Position numbers and translations under genes: made by a program
Shown: positions 9,638-19,947 of the stretch, in pieces
Position numbering within the stretch: position 1 is the first letter of the stretch
How the letters are laid out: every line of letters begins with the position of its first letter
The notes under the pieces: model-generated
Told to the model about the DNA's origin: nothing
Databases searched by the model: none
The model's input: only the letters and a program-made list of their open reading frames with translations
From: Gracilaria domingensis
Lineage: Eukaryota; Rhodophyta; Florideophyceae; Gracilariales; Gracilariaceae
Length of the DNA: 62,719 nucleotides
Assembly: GCA_022539475.1 (NCBI GenBank)
Contig: VCMS01000320.1
Location: forward strand, 1-62,719
Direction: 5' to 3'

Positions 9638-11722
9638 TCAGTTTAACTGAGTTCCATCCGTTCTAACGGGAACGGCGTCCTGTGCAGCAGGCCTCTTCAC
9701 AGATTCCTGTGGAACAGCGACAGAACTACCCGCAGCAGCGGTTGCCGCCACGGCTTGAGCCGGTGAAACATTGACCTGGGTCGAACCAGAGTGCAGTAAC
9801 GCAGCCAATTCTGCAGCAGACACCCTACGGGGGTACTCAGCCTTCGCACGCAGATATGCGGTTACCGGCACTGACGCCTGTTCGGCGGGGGTCAGCGCTT
9901 CAAAATTCGCCACAACCGTGGGCATTTCCCTCATCGAGAGGTCGCAGTTCGGAGCTGCATGACCGTGGTTGTAACACGTGAAACAGATCAGGGGTGGTCT
10001 TCCGGAACTCCGTGGGTCTTGAAACTTCACCGTTCGCGGGTCTACCCAACCAGGTCGCTGGTAACGACTCCCTGAATAGGATACTTGAGGACCGCGAACG
10101 CGTGGACGGTCTGCGTAAAGCAGCGCATCTTCCGTCTTCGACGAGGCTTCTGAAGTAGAAGGCAACTCCGTAGTCGGAATAGAATCCAGGTCCACCTGTG
10201 CGAGATGTAAGTTATGCACATCGTGACCAGAAAAGTCCTGCGGTAGCAGTGAAGCTGATGACGACCCTCCGTCGAGGTGCAACGCTTTGGTTGAAACCCG
10301 GTATCCGGTGCGTGCGCGCAAGGCGTCTCCCTCCGCCTTCGCGTACTGGACTAACTCCAGATAGGTAGTCTTCTTCCGGTCTTACCGTCGCTGGGCAACC
10401 AGAGTACGAATAGCCGGATTCAATCCGTTGATAAACAGCGTACAGCGCTCGTTTGAGGAGTAAACATTGCCACAACGGTGGAATGCCTTATTCAGGCGTA
10501 CCGAGTACTCGGTCTCCGACTCCTTCGGGCGTTGTTTCGTCTCCCGCAACGCGGTGATTGCTTCCTCGATAGAGGTATTTGTGGCATACGAGCGCAACAA
10601 ATACTGCACTGCTTCGGGCCAGCAGGTGACCCCTCCTTCAGAGGCGCGAGATGAACCTCTTACAGAGTTATACTGATCTTCAGCGAGTCCACGTAGAAAA
10701 TACGGTAAGGCAACATAAGCTTGCCCCTCACTCATGCCGAGGATGTCAGCTTCCGCTACAAAGCGGGAAAGAAAGTCAAGCACCAGAATGGGATCCTCCC
10801 CAGTGAACAACTGGTTGCGAAAGGTTAAGTACATGCGTTTGATGCAGTCCTTCACCTTACCCGTGCCCCGGGGCGTCCGATTCAGACTTGAATCTTCCAA
10901 ACGGTAATACCGGTAAGATAACAACCTTTTGAACAAGGGATTCGTCGGCTCCAGTTCCCTCAAACCTGAATGCTTTCGCCCCCGCTTCCGGGTACCAACA
11001 ACACCATAGGTGGACGTGGAACTCCGCGAACTCGTAGAACAAGCGCGACGTTCACCGTCACTTGACGAGCTCGATGATAAGGAACCCGCCGAGCGGTTTG
11101 AAATACCAGAAGACTGTGACGAATCCGAGTCATACTCGTCGACGTTCCTCTTCTTAGAGCGACTCTTCCCAGACTTCCGGTCACGTGTACCACGAGACAC
11201 TCCCGCTGAGGCGGCAGCAGGGCCGTCATCCTCACGGATGGTGGCCTCTAACGTCTCAAGACGGCCAAGAATTCGAATGAACTTCGTGTCGACCTCCTCG
11301 GTGAAACCGGGATATCCTTGAAGAACCTCCAAGAGTGCATTAACATCCTTCCGTAAAATACGTAGATCATCTGATACACCTCCGTTGAGGGCTGCGTTAA
11401 CCTTCAAACGAAGTGTGTCGACCTCGGAAACGAGTGCTTCATGAGAACTCCTCATGACAGCAGTCTGAGCCTCAAGCACACGAAATTGAGTCTCCAACTC
11501 GTTTACGAGCGCATCCTTCGCCGCGACAGCGGGTATAAGACCCTCCAAAGGAGCAGATGAGGGCCCAGCCACTGGGGCGTCAGACGACTTGACAAGCTGT
11601 TTCCGGTTTCCGGGTTTCTTTCCATCACCCTGTAGGGGTTCAGGAACAGACCGCAGACGCGGGGGCAAGCCAGAGCCAACGGAGCGAGACTTCGTAGGGC
11701 TCGAGCGCTTGCCCGACGCCAT
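9638..11722 (-). CDS. gag of element A (capsid and zinc knuckle), with an in-frame TAA
   Basis: From the ATG at 11722 the protein has a coiled-coil N-terminus and a Ser/Arg-rich basic stretch. A retrotransposon gag capsid-like domain follows (FRNQLFTGEDPILVLDF to RTLVAQRR), then a CCHC zinc knuckle, CFTCYNHGHAAPNC. A TAA at 10382-10384 follows VAQRR, but the same frame continues without a shift through TYLELVQYAKAEGDALRAR to 9638. The identical TAA is present in copy B. So it is either tolerated by readthrough or was fixed in the source copy. The final codons overlap a GTTAAAC slippery site. Confidence 0.8.
9641..9647 (-). promoter_or_regulatory. Candidate -1 ribosomal frameshift site at gag-pol junction (A)
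   Basis: Read on the minus strand in the gag frame, the end is CAG TTA AAC TGA. G-TTA-AAC fits the X-XXY-YYZ rule for tandem slippage at its YYZ half and matches the known GUUAAAC type. Slipping back one base enters the pol frame (CTG AGT ATG GGA). Stop-restart at TGAGTATG is the alternative. Confidence 0.55.
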
Positions 11723-12148
11723 CGTCCACGACGAGATACCACCAGAAAACTGGGAACAGGAAAGCAAAACAACAAATTAACCTCGAATGAGTGTAGCGTC
11801 CTCACACGAGTGACGATAACCGACAAATCGGACGAACCAACCGTACCAACGGGAACAGCCGTATACGGAATTAGGGCTGATTCGACCAGATTGCTGGGAA
11901 CAGTAGACAACCCAAACGGGGTGACAACAACCGTACCGACGGGAATCACACACTACGGAAATAGGTAGTGCCACCGGTAGTAAACCGTGTCCAAACAACA
12001 ACCCAAAATGAAGAAAGCAGTACCAACACGACGTCTGTCGGCAAAGCCTTCCAGTACAAACTGTGTAGTGTATCTCCACGACCAGACACGAACCGGCAAA
12101 CCGGAAATTGATCAGAAAACCAACTTGCTGGATCAACGCGACTTCTAA

Positions 12149-12160
12149 GTCGGGAGACCA
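12149..12160 (-). other. Primer-binding site of element A
   Basis: On the minus strand, TGGTCTCCCGAC begins two bases after the LTR end and starts with the TGG expected to pair with a tRNA 3' CCA. Element C has the same 12 bases in the same place. I cannot name the tRNA. Confidence 0.7.
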
Positions 12161-12162
12161 AT

Positions 12163-12912
12163 TGTTGTGCAAAACCCAGCGATGGGGAAAGACACGCAAA
12201 GGCGGTTCAGACCCTCTCTCAAGAGACGAGCACAGCAGTAGAGCGCCCCCACAGGTACGACACGGCAATGCCGGGTGTAAGACCAGGGTCGACCCTTCCC
12301 AAGTAATGGATGGAGCGAAGCGGCGAAGAAGAAGCGTCCAGCGGTAGGGAACACACGACACAAGTCGGCAGTAGCGTCACGTGTGTAGCACACGGTACCC
12401 ACGAGTCGAGTGTGGCGATGACACGCGAGGGCGGCAGTAACCCACGCGATTGTGTCGAGCCACGAACGGTAGGCACCGGTACACCAAAGGGTGCTACCTG
12501 TATAACAGGGACAGAAATAAAGAAAACACACACAAAGTACACACGCAAAGCGGTAGTGGTGTTAATGATGCCGCGAGGCGGATGATGAACCCTGCACAAG
12601 GTGTCGACTCTCCGGGAGGAGGATATCGGTCACCAAGGGTGAAACATCAGAGCCGAACACTCGGTTGTTCGGTTTACTTCCCCGACAATGGGTGCAGCTC
12701 AACCTACTAAGTAGTGTAGAGTGCCACTGTCAAGTGTGCAACCGGGCTAACTAAAATAAATAATAAATATCTAGAATATCCCAAAGTTGGGTGCCAACCG
12801 TCCATACACGTGTGTAGCCATCCAGCAATGCTGTGCCAACCTCACCAGAGTCCTCGACCGCCACTGCACTGCAGGGGCAGTGATTTCACACCAAAAGCGA
12901 GCAAATACCGCA
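12163..12912 (-). repeat. 5' LTR of element A (about 750 bp)
   Basis: On the minus strand it runs from TGCGGTATTTGC to GCACAACA, i.e. TG...CA ended. It is matched along its whole length by 42405-43152. The left limit is fixed by the PBS. The right limit is where homology to the second copy stops and transposase coding begins. An A/T-rich TATTTATTATTTATTTTA stretch (about 12755-12773) could serve as the TATA region. Confidence 0.75.
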
Positions 12913-12928
12913 TAAAGCGTGGCTCTAC

Positions 12929-13984
12929 ATGAATCGCTACATTGAGGCAGCCGTAAACGAAGCCAATACCTCTCACTTCCTTCAACCATGCAACCAGAAG
13001 ATAAACCAAAGATTCCACAAGAATATGCGCGTTCTTCGAGACGACTTTTGTCGCCAAGGACAGGTGGATACCACCAAAGTAAGTTTCAATTTAGCGTGCG
13101 CAGTTTACGCTCATGAATGCATAACAGTAGAGGACATAAAGAACTCGTTTCGTAAAACGGGAACCTTTCCGTTTTGTAGGACGTTCGCAGAACAGTTCCG
13201 AACAGAAAAGGATGGCACACGAGAGCTCGTTAAGAAAGAAGAAAAGAAGCTAACAACTGCAGGTCAGGACAGTACCGTAGGTTCTGTTCGATTGCGGCAG
13301 TCAGACAAGAGCACTTACATGGAGCTCGCAGATGTGTTCCATAACCATGATGGGTACTGTATGAAAATCAAAGCTCTGACGACGATACTGGACAAGCGCG
13401 AAACAGTACATTCGATTTTTATGAATACTATCACTTTTCCTGGATCCAGCACTGAAGCGTATACCGTCGGTAACTCACAGCCTCGCGTTCTTCTCGATGC
13501 AGGGCAGCCTACGCAGTTGTTAACGCATGGTGACGAATTGCGCTTGCGGAGAAAGAAAGAGAAGGAGGTCCTACAGAGACAAAGGGAGAAGAACGAAGAA
13601 CAGGCCAGGAAAGCAAAAGAACCTGAATTATGTCGCCAACAAGCAGAGAAGGCTGCTGCTAAGAAAAAACGTAAGCGGGAAGAGGAGCATAGATCACGAG
13701 AACAACAAAAGAAGAAGAGACGTCTGGAGGCTGTGCGTCGAAGGCTGCAACGGCAAACCGCAGGGGATCGTAAGCGTAGAGAGCCAGACACCCGTAAGTT
13801 TGCGCAAGCGTTGGGAAGGAGAGTCGCTTTGAATTTCAAGGAGCGTATAAAGCAGAGAGTAAGATCCCAACGCCATAAGACGGAGGTGGCAATTCGGTTT
13901 TATCAGTTTGCTGCGATAGTGGTGGTTGGTGTGGTTGATTTGGCGAGCGAAGCCGGTTTGGAAGATGTGGGTGACCCAAATTAA
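12929..13984 (+). pseudogene. pogo/Tigger-like DDE transposase, C-terminal part
   Basis: The frame opens right at the LTR edge. NTSHFLQPCNQKINQRF matches the DDE_1 (pogo/Tigger/CENP-B) block usually written as THxLQPLD...F, and ITVEDIKNSFRKTGTFPF matches the family's final helix, I..AF..TGI.PF. The catalytic core that should precede it is absent, because the retrotransposon LTR starts at 12912. Downstream, a long Lys/Glu/Arg-rich region (about residues 180-300) looks like a charged coiled coil with nuclear-localisation-type runs. This is a transposon fragment rather than a host gene. Confidence 0.7.
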
Positions 13985-14760
13985 CCCTTTCTGTTTGGGT
14001 GGCTTCTGCTTTGGGAGGGACAGTATTTGAGGATGCTCGGATACAAATCTGAACCTGTGGTGGCAAGTTGTATCTCATCTGAATCGTCTCATTAAGACGA
14101 ATTTATCTATTACAATATGAGATTAAAGAAGCAATCTGGTGTTTGAAATGTTTTTAAATCTTTGTTAGGTGTCCCAAGTTTGACCATTGAGAGGGGTACA
14201 GTATTCCAAAGGGAGAGCATCTACCGAAGGTATCTAGATAAAACTCTCTTTTCAGGAAGGCCAAAAACTTTTGGGCCAGTGTCCAATCATTTCTAAGAAA
14301 GATGCTTCTCCTCGTTCTTTTTGTGTTAGTAATTCTTCCCGGAGGTGACGCGTTCGTCAAAGCGCAGCGTAGGACTGCGCATTCTACACAGAGTGTGACA
14401 TAATCATCTACCAAACGTTGGTAACCAAGTGATAAAGACCGGGAATTAATGCATGAGTTACGCAACTCTCTCCTCAAAAAGAATGATTAGAGAAGAGTGA
14501 CCGATGCGTCCGAGAAATTAGCATACGCAAATCACAACCGAGAGAGTTTCCTTCAAAGCCCCAATTTTAGATCCGTTTCGCTTCCCTATCGGAAGTCAGA
14601 CACACCACGAGAAGTGGGATCTAGTATGTCTATCTAATCTATAGAAGAATGAAACAGCAGTGTTTTTGCCACAAGGTGTGATGTAGTGAGAGGAGTAACT
14701 GGATTGGGCTATTCCTCCCCAAGAAGCTCTGCTAGAGCATAGCATCCAGTGGCTTTCATA
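13985..14760. other. Intergenic, no gene recognised
   Basis: Only short, unconvincing frames on both strands. There is no RNA gene I recognise. Confidence 0.5.
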
Positions 14761-15735
14761 TTACGTGTATATTGCTATGCATCGCACTTCTATACTCCAT
14801 CTCTCAGGTGCATTGGGAGTAGGAACTGCATCCTCAAAAGCACTGTGAAAACTGAAAGAACAGGGCCCATTGGAGCTGCCATCTCCGTGCATACCTCCTG
14901 ATCTTGCCAAAGTCCCTGCAGAGTCCCACTGTTTAATGAGCAACGCTTCCTCAGGAGTCATGGCCGGGTAGGTGTACCATGTGTGACGATCCGTGTGCTT
15001 GGCAAAGTAATTCTCTCCAATGCGATCTTGATAGTGAATCTCGAATACAACCAACTCCTCCGGAAGCACAGTGCGTGCATCACAGAGCGTTAAGGCATGT
15101 GAGGCAACCGGTTCATCGGCTATGTTTCGCCAAACATTGACAATAGCAAATCGTAACTCACCAGCTTTGACCTTTGTCGCTAGCTCCGGGGGCAGTAGGG
15201 TCTCACCTTCTTCAAGAAGAGGACGAAAAGTGTCGTTACCTCCTGGTAGTCGAGTCAGTCTCTCAAGGCGTTCCGGTGCACTGTGCAGCGTGTAATCCCC
15301 GTGAACAATGTGGACCGGGTCTTGAACGGGTTGTCCCCCAGTAATCCTCTTCTCGTCTGCCTTCCCCCCAGCTGAGCGTACGTTGTGGTCAAAGGCAGCT
15401 ACGTAACGTGCTCCAGTTTCTTTCTGAACTACTCTGACACATTCCTTATAATAATGTTGTACTACTTCGTTGTTATCAAGAAAATTGAAGTCTTGAGTTG
15501 GACTTTTATGGATGAGTTGGAACCCATTCCGTTCTAGTGAAGGTTTAGAATCGGCACTGACTGTTCGTGCGTTCCTTATGGTGACCTTTCGTCGGTCGTA
15601 CACAACCCCTTGCATGATCCCATCATTTCCATCTGAGTCACGACGAACGAGAACGGCACCATTGCGACGTAAGGAAGATACGACTGACGGCGCCATGTAA
15701 TTCAGCCATCCTTCACAGTTGGCATCGGTGCTCAT
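14761..15735 (-). CDS. CmcJ/NvfI (AsaB-like) family oxidoreductase
   Basis: 324 residues from the ATG at 15735. The protein shows the string of blocks typical of the CmcJ/AsaB family, best known in fungi and bacteria. These are YYKECVRVVQKETGARYVAAFDHN, VHGDYTLHSAPERL, FAIVNVWRNI, PVASHALTLCDARTV, IHYQDRIGENYFAKH with HTWYTYPAM, and a final LLIKQWDS. Characterised members act as hydroxylase/desaturase-type enzymes in secondary metabolism (aspergillic acid, cephamycin); the substrate here is unknown. There is no targeting peptide, so it is likely cytosolic, and it appears full length and intronless. The family's concentration in fungi and bacteria makes transfer into this genome possible. No pathway neighbours are visible. 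Confidence 0.8.
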   Translation of the reverse strand: MSTDANCEGWLNYMAPSVVSSLRRNGAVLVRRDSDGNDGIMQGVVYDRRKVTIRNARTVSADSKPSLERNGFQLIHKSPTQDFNFLDNNEVVQHYYKECVRVVQKETGARYVAAFDHNVRSAGGKADEKRITGGQPVQDPVHIVHGDYTLHSAPERLERLTRLPGGNDTFRPLLEEGETLLPPELATKVKAGELRFAIVNVWRNIADEPVASHALTLCDARTVLPEELVVFEIHYQDRIGENYFAKHTDRHTWYTYPAMTPEEALLIKQWDSAGTLARSGGMHGDGSSNGPCSFSFHSAFEDAVPTPNAPERWSIEVRCIAIYT

Positions 15736-16769
15736 AACGAATAGCTTTCCCACGAGCGGAGAATCGGTAAAAGCAAAATAAAATCTTTCGACAAGGTTCG
15801 CTAGAATGCAGGAAGGAGCAGGTGAAGTTATAGAGGTATCTGCGCAACTCGAACGTGAGGGTATCTAATCATGGGCAATGATGATGTATGATGACAAGCA
15901 TAATATGCCAACCTGCTGTGGCCCACTTTCAAGATAGGCGGTTTTGGACGAGGCGTTGCACGTGGTGGAAGCCCAGTTACGAGTTCAAATGGAATGGGTT
16001 TTTGTGACGTACATTTCTTGTCTATAACATTATTTCGCGCAAAGTTTGAGACGCCCACCTGCGGTCTATCCACAAACATGGGACTACACATTCGGCACAG
16101 GACTGAGGTTATGACGACAAATTGTTCCTAACGGGCTTGATGAGCGTCATAAAAATGGATTCCGTGAGTTTCAATCTAGATGGCTGTCCGATCTGAGTCC
16201 ACCTCCCAGGCACAAGGACCAGCTTTAGACTAAGAAAAAGTTTAGACCACATCGATGTCTTTCTTCTTTTTCTTCTTCTTTCTTTATTGCGAGACACGTT
16301 ACGCTTCGTTGTCTTTCATTTCATGTTAAGTGACAACTCACTACCTTCCAACAAAACGGAGGATGCCGTCATTGATAAGATGCGGAGGATTGCGATCACT
16401 CACTGCAATGTTATTCCCATGTACAGTGCAAGACACAATGCCTAGAACAGAAAAACCCTGAACAAGACAATGAACGTGTAAACAGTAATATGTTGTTTGC
16501 AGTCCTACGGGATTTCCCATCGTTGGGTAGACGGATAGTGATGAAATTTAAATACGAATCATGATCATGAACATGTGAATAATTTGTTAGTGGAGAGTAA
16601 GGTCATAGCGCTGTTTGCCAGATTCACAGTGTGCGTATGCGATAGTCATAGAACCGCATTTGTACAACTTTGCTACAAAAGGCGGTCCTTGACTTTCATT
16701 TCAAAGAACTGAGCTACGGGCCTTTGTATGATAGAGAATATTCTTGTAGTCTAAAGGTTCTCGAGGCGA
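15736..16769. other. Intergenic, no gene recognised
   Basis: Contains a polypyrimidine tract (about 16258-16290, TTCTTCTTTTTC-like). No convincing coding or RNA gene. Confidence 0.5.
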
Positions 16770-17411
16770 TCACATTCCCATCCTTGGTGCATTAATATTC
16801 TTAACGTCCTCAGACGCTTTCACAGGACGACTTTCGTAAACTGTGTTGACAGCTTCCCTCCTATACTTTGTATACTCTCCCTTCAGACCAATGTAGCGAA
16901 TCTCCGTGAAATCAGCTCCAAAGTTGGAACTGACAAACAACCACAACTTACTCACGTTCTGAAACTTGGTGTACTTTGTTGGGTACTCGATGGTACCGTC
17001 TACATTCCGCTCTGTAAGATCCCATTCTTGTATCGGTTTCTTTCTTTCCACGCTCGAAAAGTCAAGTGTTGCATCATTTATAAACGCCTTCATGTGGGAT
17101 GGATTCTCTACATCTCCGGCTCCGATTACGCAAATCGACTTAATCTTAACAGGAGAAACAAATGGGATGCACATGAGCAATTGTTCATCAGCGTCACTCT
17201 TCAACGTTGGTAGCGATGGATCAGAACGCTTGTTCCATGGGCGAAGAACATTTTTGAGGGAATTCGGTTGTGCTTCGTTTAAACAAACCAGTGCATTAGT
17301 GTTGACTTGTTCAAAAAGTGCCCATGCCTCGCCACCGGCATCATCACCATGATCATGGTCATGGTCATGATGTTCATGACTGCATGAGTGCCCATGGTGC
17401 CCACCGGTCAT
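16770..17411 (-). CDS. PITH domain-containing protein (PITHD1-like)
   Basis: 213 residues from the ATG at 17411, close to the 211 of animal PITHD1; the frame is open further upstream but only with a non-ATG codon. The N-terminus is His-rich (GHHGHSCSHEHHDHDHDH), as in the family. The PITH (proteasome-interacting thioredoxin) beta-sandwich follows: CLNEAQPNSLKNVLRPW, DADEQLLMCIPF, VKIKSICVIG, ATKYTKFQNVSKLWLFVSS-type strands and FGADFTEIRYIGLKGEY. PITH domains bind the proteasome cap in TXNL1; stand-alone members are cytosolic and of poorly known function. The His-rich head could bind metal. Intronless. Confidence 0.92.
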   Translation of the reverse strand: MTGGHHGHSCSHEHHDHDHDHGDDAGGEAWALFEQVNTNALVCLNEAQPNSLKNVLRPWNKRSDPSLPTLKSDADEQLLMCIPFVSPVKIKSICVIGAGDVENPSHMKAFINDATLDFSSVERKKPIQEWDLTERNVDGTIEYPTKYTKFQNVSKLWLFVSSNFGADFTEIRYIGLKGEYTKYRREAVNTVYESRPVKASEDVKNINAPRMGM

Positions 17412-17783
17412 AATCAATAGAAACCCACTGGTCAGTCGTGGCAAAAGGTGCCGTCCCCGTTGACACAGACAAGAAGAATGGAACTCTGTAGGAATGATCG
17501 CTTCACTCGTTAACTATAGGTGAATTCAACGCAGAGAATGTGTTTCAAAGTTCTTTAACACGTTTCGGAGGATGACAGAGGACGACTGTATTGTTCTCGT
17601 TGCGAAAGGATTACGACGGCACTCCAAGACGAGAAACAACGTTCTTGTGGAAGGGCAAAACTTCTTAGATACCGTTGAAGATGAATGTCAAAGTTGGTTG
17701 GAGGCTTTATTTCTTTGCACCTTTTTTTTCCTCTCAAGTATGCCACGAAGGCCTTTTTGGCCAAGTTGACACGCCTCGACATG

Positions 17784-17830
17784 AATCATGTGCGATAGCC
17801 TGCAAGCCTTGCAGGCTATCGCACATGATT
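17784..17830. repeat. Perfect hairpin, 23-bp arms, 1-nt centre
   Basis: AATCATGTGCGATAGCCTGC at the left is followed, after AAG-c, by its exact complement. There are no mismatches. It lies between the divergent PITHD1-like and secreted-protein genes. Confidence 0.9.
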
Positions 17831-17863
17831 GCAGTGCAAGGCGATGAATAAATACAAGTATTT

Positions 17864-17905
17864 GGGGTCCCAAATTCAAGTATTTATACTTGAATTTGGG
17901 ACCCC
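17864..17905. repeat. Perfect hairpin, 19-bp arms, 4-nt loop
   Basis: GGGGTCCCAAATTCAAGTA pairs with TACTTGAATTTGGGACCCC around a TTTA loop. CAAGTATTT words flank both sides. It is only 33 bases from the previous hairpin. Confidence 0.9.
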
Positions 17906-18080
17906 ATTGTATTATACAGTACAAGTATTTATATGGCAATCATTCATTCATTATCATATTTCTTCCTCCACTCACGACTCATGAGTCATGAGTAAGGTGC
18001 GTGGCGCTCGCTGGGTTAATACCTTTTTTAGCACTTGTGGCAAACACGATCAATCAAACCGCGAGATATCGTGCCATACT

Positions 18081-18088
18081 TATAAAAG
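18081..18088 (+). promoter_or_regulatory. TATA box of the secreted-protein gene
   Basis: TATAAAAG lies about 100 bases upstream of the ATG at 18183 and only 18 upstream of the ATG at 18099. A start site 25-30 bases downstream would exclude 18099 and favour 18183. Confidence 0.55.
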
Positions 18089-18182
18089 CTTCTTGACAAT
18101 GTCCTCCAAAGTGCTCCTGTCCGTCTCCTGTTCCATTTCTGAAATATCTCCAGAACACAAACACATCCCATTCAACAAAACT

Positions 18183-18980
18183 ATGTTGGGAGCGCCAGTG
18201 GTGATAGCATGGCTTGCGGTGACAATCATCTCTATTACCCTTCCGCCGATGGTTCACGCAAACAACCACTCTGTAGCTGACAATCAGTCGCTTTCTTCCA
18301 ATCTTAGTCATCCCATCAACGATTCTTTAAATGTCGAACAACATGCTGCTACCAGTATGTCTTCCACCGTCACAGACCACTCCAATCCTGCCAATGTATC
18401 CACCATTCCGCCTGTTTCTTGGCCTGTGAACCAGTCTGTGCCCGCACAACAACAGCAATCTCAAACCGTCAAACAGTTTGTACCTTTCAACTCTAGTTTG
18501 GTCGGCAAAGTATTCACCTTTTATAAAAGTGGCATCCGCTTCCCCATTCTAGCACGCATCGAAATCTCGCAACTGGCTATTGCACACTTTCCATTTTACT
18601 ACTCAAAAGGTCCGTTTGGACCTGTGGATATCAATTGCTACGGCTCCTTACACCTTATTCTAAATGCAGACGAGAATCAACTTAGAACCATCCACTATGT
18701 ACGGCAGTCGCCTGGGTGCAGCTGCGGCGGCGAATTCAACCCGTGCGACTCTGAGACCGAAGAGTCATTTCCTCACGGCAATTCGAGATATGTGTTCCAA
18801 AGGAATATCAGAGTTCTCTTCAACGCAACTTTTCTTTTCAGGAGGCGAAATGGCTATGAATGTCGATTTCGAGCTGAATGTCTTCCTTTTGAGGCCAGAC
18901 CAGAGCTAGAAGCAATACTCCACTATTTGCAAGGTATAGGTCTCGCACTTGGATTCCGTGTCGATGGCATTGTAGACTAG
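18183..18980 (+). CDS. Predicted secreted glycoprotein, unknown family
   Basis: 265 residues from the ATG at 18183; upstream in-frame ATGs at 17988-18099 are disfavoured by the TATA box at 18081. The chosen start gives a classic signal peptide: MLGAPVVIAWLAVTIISITL then a small-residue cleavage region near VHA. A Ser/Thr/Asn/Gln-rich stalk of about 85 residues with several N-x-S/T sites follows. Then comes a globular C-terminal domain with paired cysteines (CYG, CSCGGEFNPC, CRFRAEC). No second membrane segment is seen, so secretion to the cell surface or wall is likely. I do not recognise the domain; a cell-wall or matrix role is only a guess. Confidence 0.65.
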   Translation: MLGAPVVIAWLAVTIISITLPPMVHANNHSVADNQSLSSNLSHPINDSLNVEQHAATSMSSTVTDHSNPANVSTIPPVSWPVNQSVPAQQQQSQTVKQFVPFNSSLVGKVFTFYKSGIRFPILARIEISQLAIAHFPFYYSKGPFGPVDINCYGSLHLILNADENQLRTIHYVRQSPGCSCGGEFNPCDSETEESFPHGNSRYVFQRNIRVLFNATFLFRRRNGYECRFRAECLPFEARPELEAILHYLQGIGLALGFRVDGIVD

Positions 18981-19947
18981 TTCCGCCTCACTTGAAACCT
19001 CACGTTCAAAAGTGGTACATTTCACTAACTGGATCTTCAGCGGGGATGCAATTACTAAGAACCGACGCGCGTTGGATGGCAGTCCTCATAAAGAATAGCG
19101 GCCCATCCAAAGAGTTCTTCGTGAATGACCCAAGAACTGTCAGTTGACCTATAGTAAACGTCGTAGCATCAGCCGCTGTCGAAAGTTTTTCTCAAGCTCT
19201 AATACATTAGACCTTCATTGCGGTTACTAAATTAGACCACTATACAGTACTTTCACATACCTTCGGTAGATGCTCAAAGCATACCGGAGAAAATTGCTGT
19301 TTGAGTGCTTGTCTATTTGAAAGGCAGTAAGCTGGTGCCAACCATGCAAGCCAGCAAGATACAGGTAAGCAAGAATTGCTTTGTTGCCCGGGCTCGGGCT
19401 TTTTGAGCACTTTTCAACCACGATGCCCAAATGCTGCTGCAGTTGAATGCTGCTGCCGACTGCAGCAGCATTCGGGAATCATGAGGCAACCCAATTTGTC
19501 TGTCATTAGACTGATGTGACGTACGTTATCTTCAACTCCTTTCGAGGATGTGGTAATGAGAGGAATGCCGTAGATAGTTTAAAAAGCTATAACAATCAAG
19601 TTCTGTATCTCTATTTCACAGACGATAGCACGCTATCCAGCGTACATTGAGTATACAAGAGAAGTACCTAGATGCAACCAAAGCTCTCTAACACACATAT
19701 TGTGTAGAAAAGCACTACAAGATACGCGATTGCTATTGATAGACTGTTGGAAGGAAAACATGTAGTGCGAATAGTAGTGCGAATAGGCTTTGGTGGCAAT
19801 GATCAACAGATGTGTATCATCTCTTCTGGAACTCAGAATGATGCACAGGAGCCATCAGCAACAAAGCAACATCTATCAACTCCATCCGCAAAGCTCCACC
19901 TGGAAAACAGCAGCAGTTGAGGAAAAGTACATTCGATGAATGCGCAT
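18981..19947. other. Intergenic, with one short hairpin
   Basis: No gene recognised. GAATGCTGCTGC and its perfect complement form a hairpin at 19445-19473, next to a direct copy of ATGCTGCTGC. Confidence 0.5.

Larger units (their letters stand above)
7058..12912 (-). mobile_element. Ty3/gypsy-type LTR retrotransposon A, 3'-truncated
   Basis: On the minus strand the order is 5' LTR (12163-12912), primer-binding site (12149-12160), gag (9638-11722) and pol (protease, RT, RNase H; 9635 to about 7058). Integrase and the 3' LTR are missing. The PR-RT-RH order with LDTGAG and YLDD motifs is that of Ty3/gypsy elements, and element B supplies the integrase zinc-binding region that A lacks. The coding region is inactivated by in-frame stops. 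The LTR abuts a pogo-like transposase fragment on the right. Confidence 0.85.

Noticed and set aside
13315..13839. Minus-strand Cys/Ser/Phe-rich frame
   Set aside because: Shadow of the Lys/Glu/Arg-rich tail of the pogo-like transposase.
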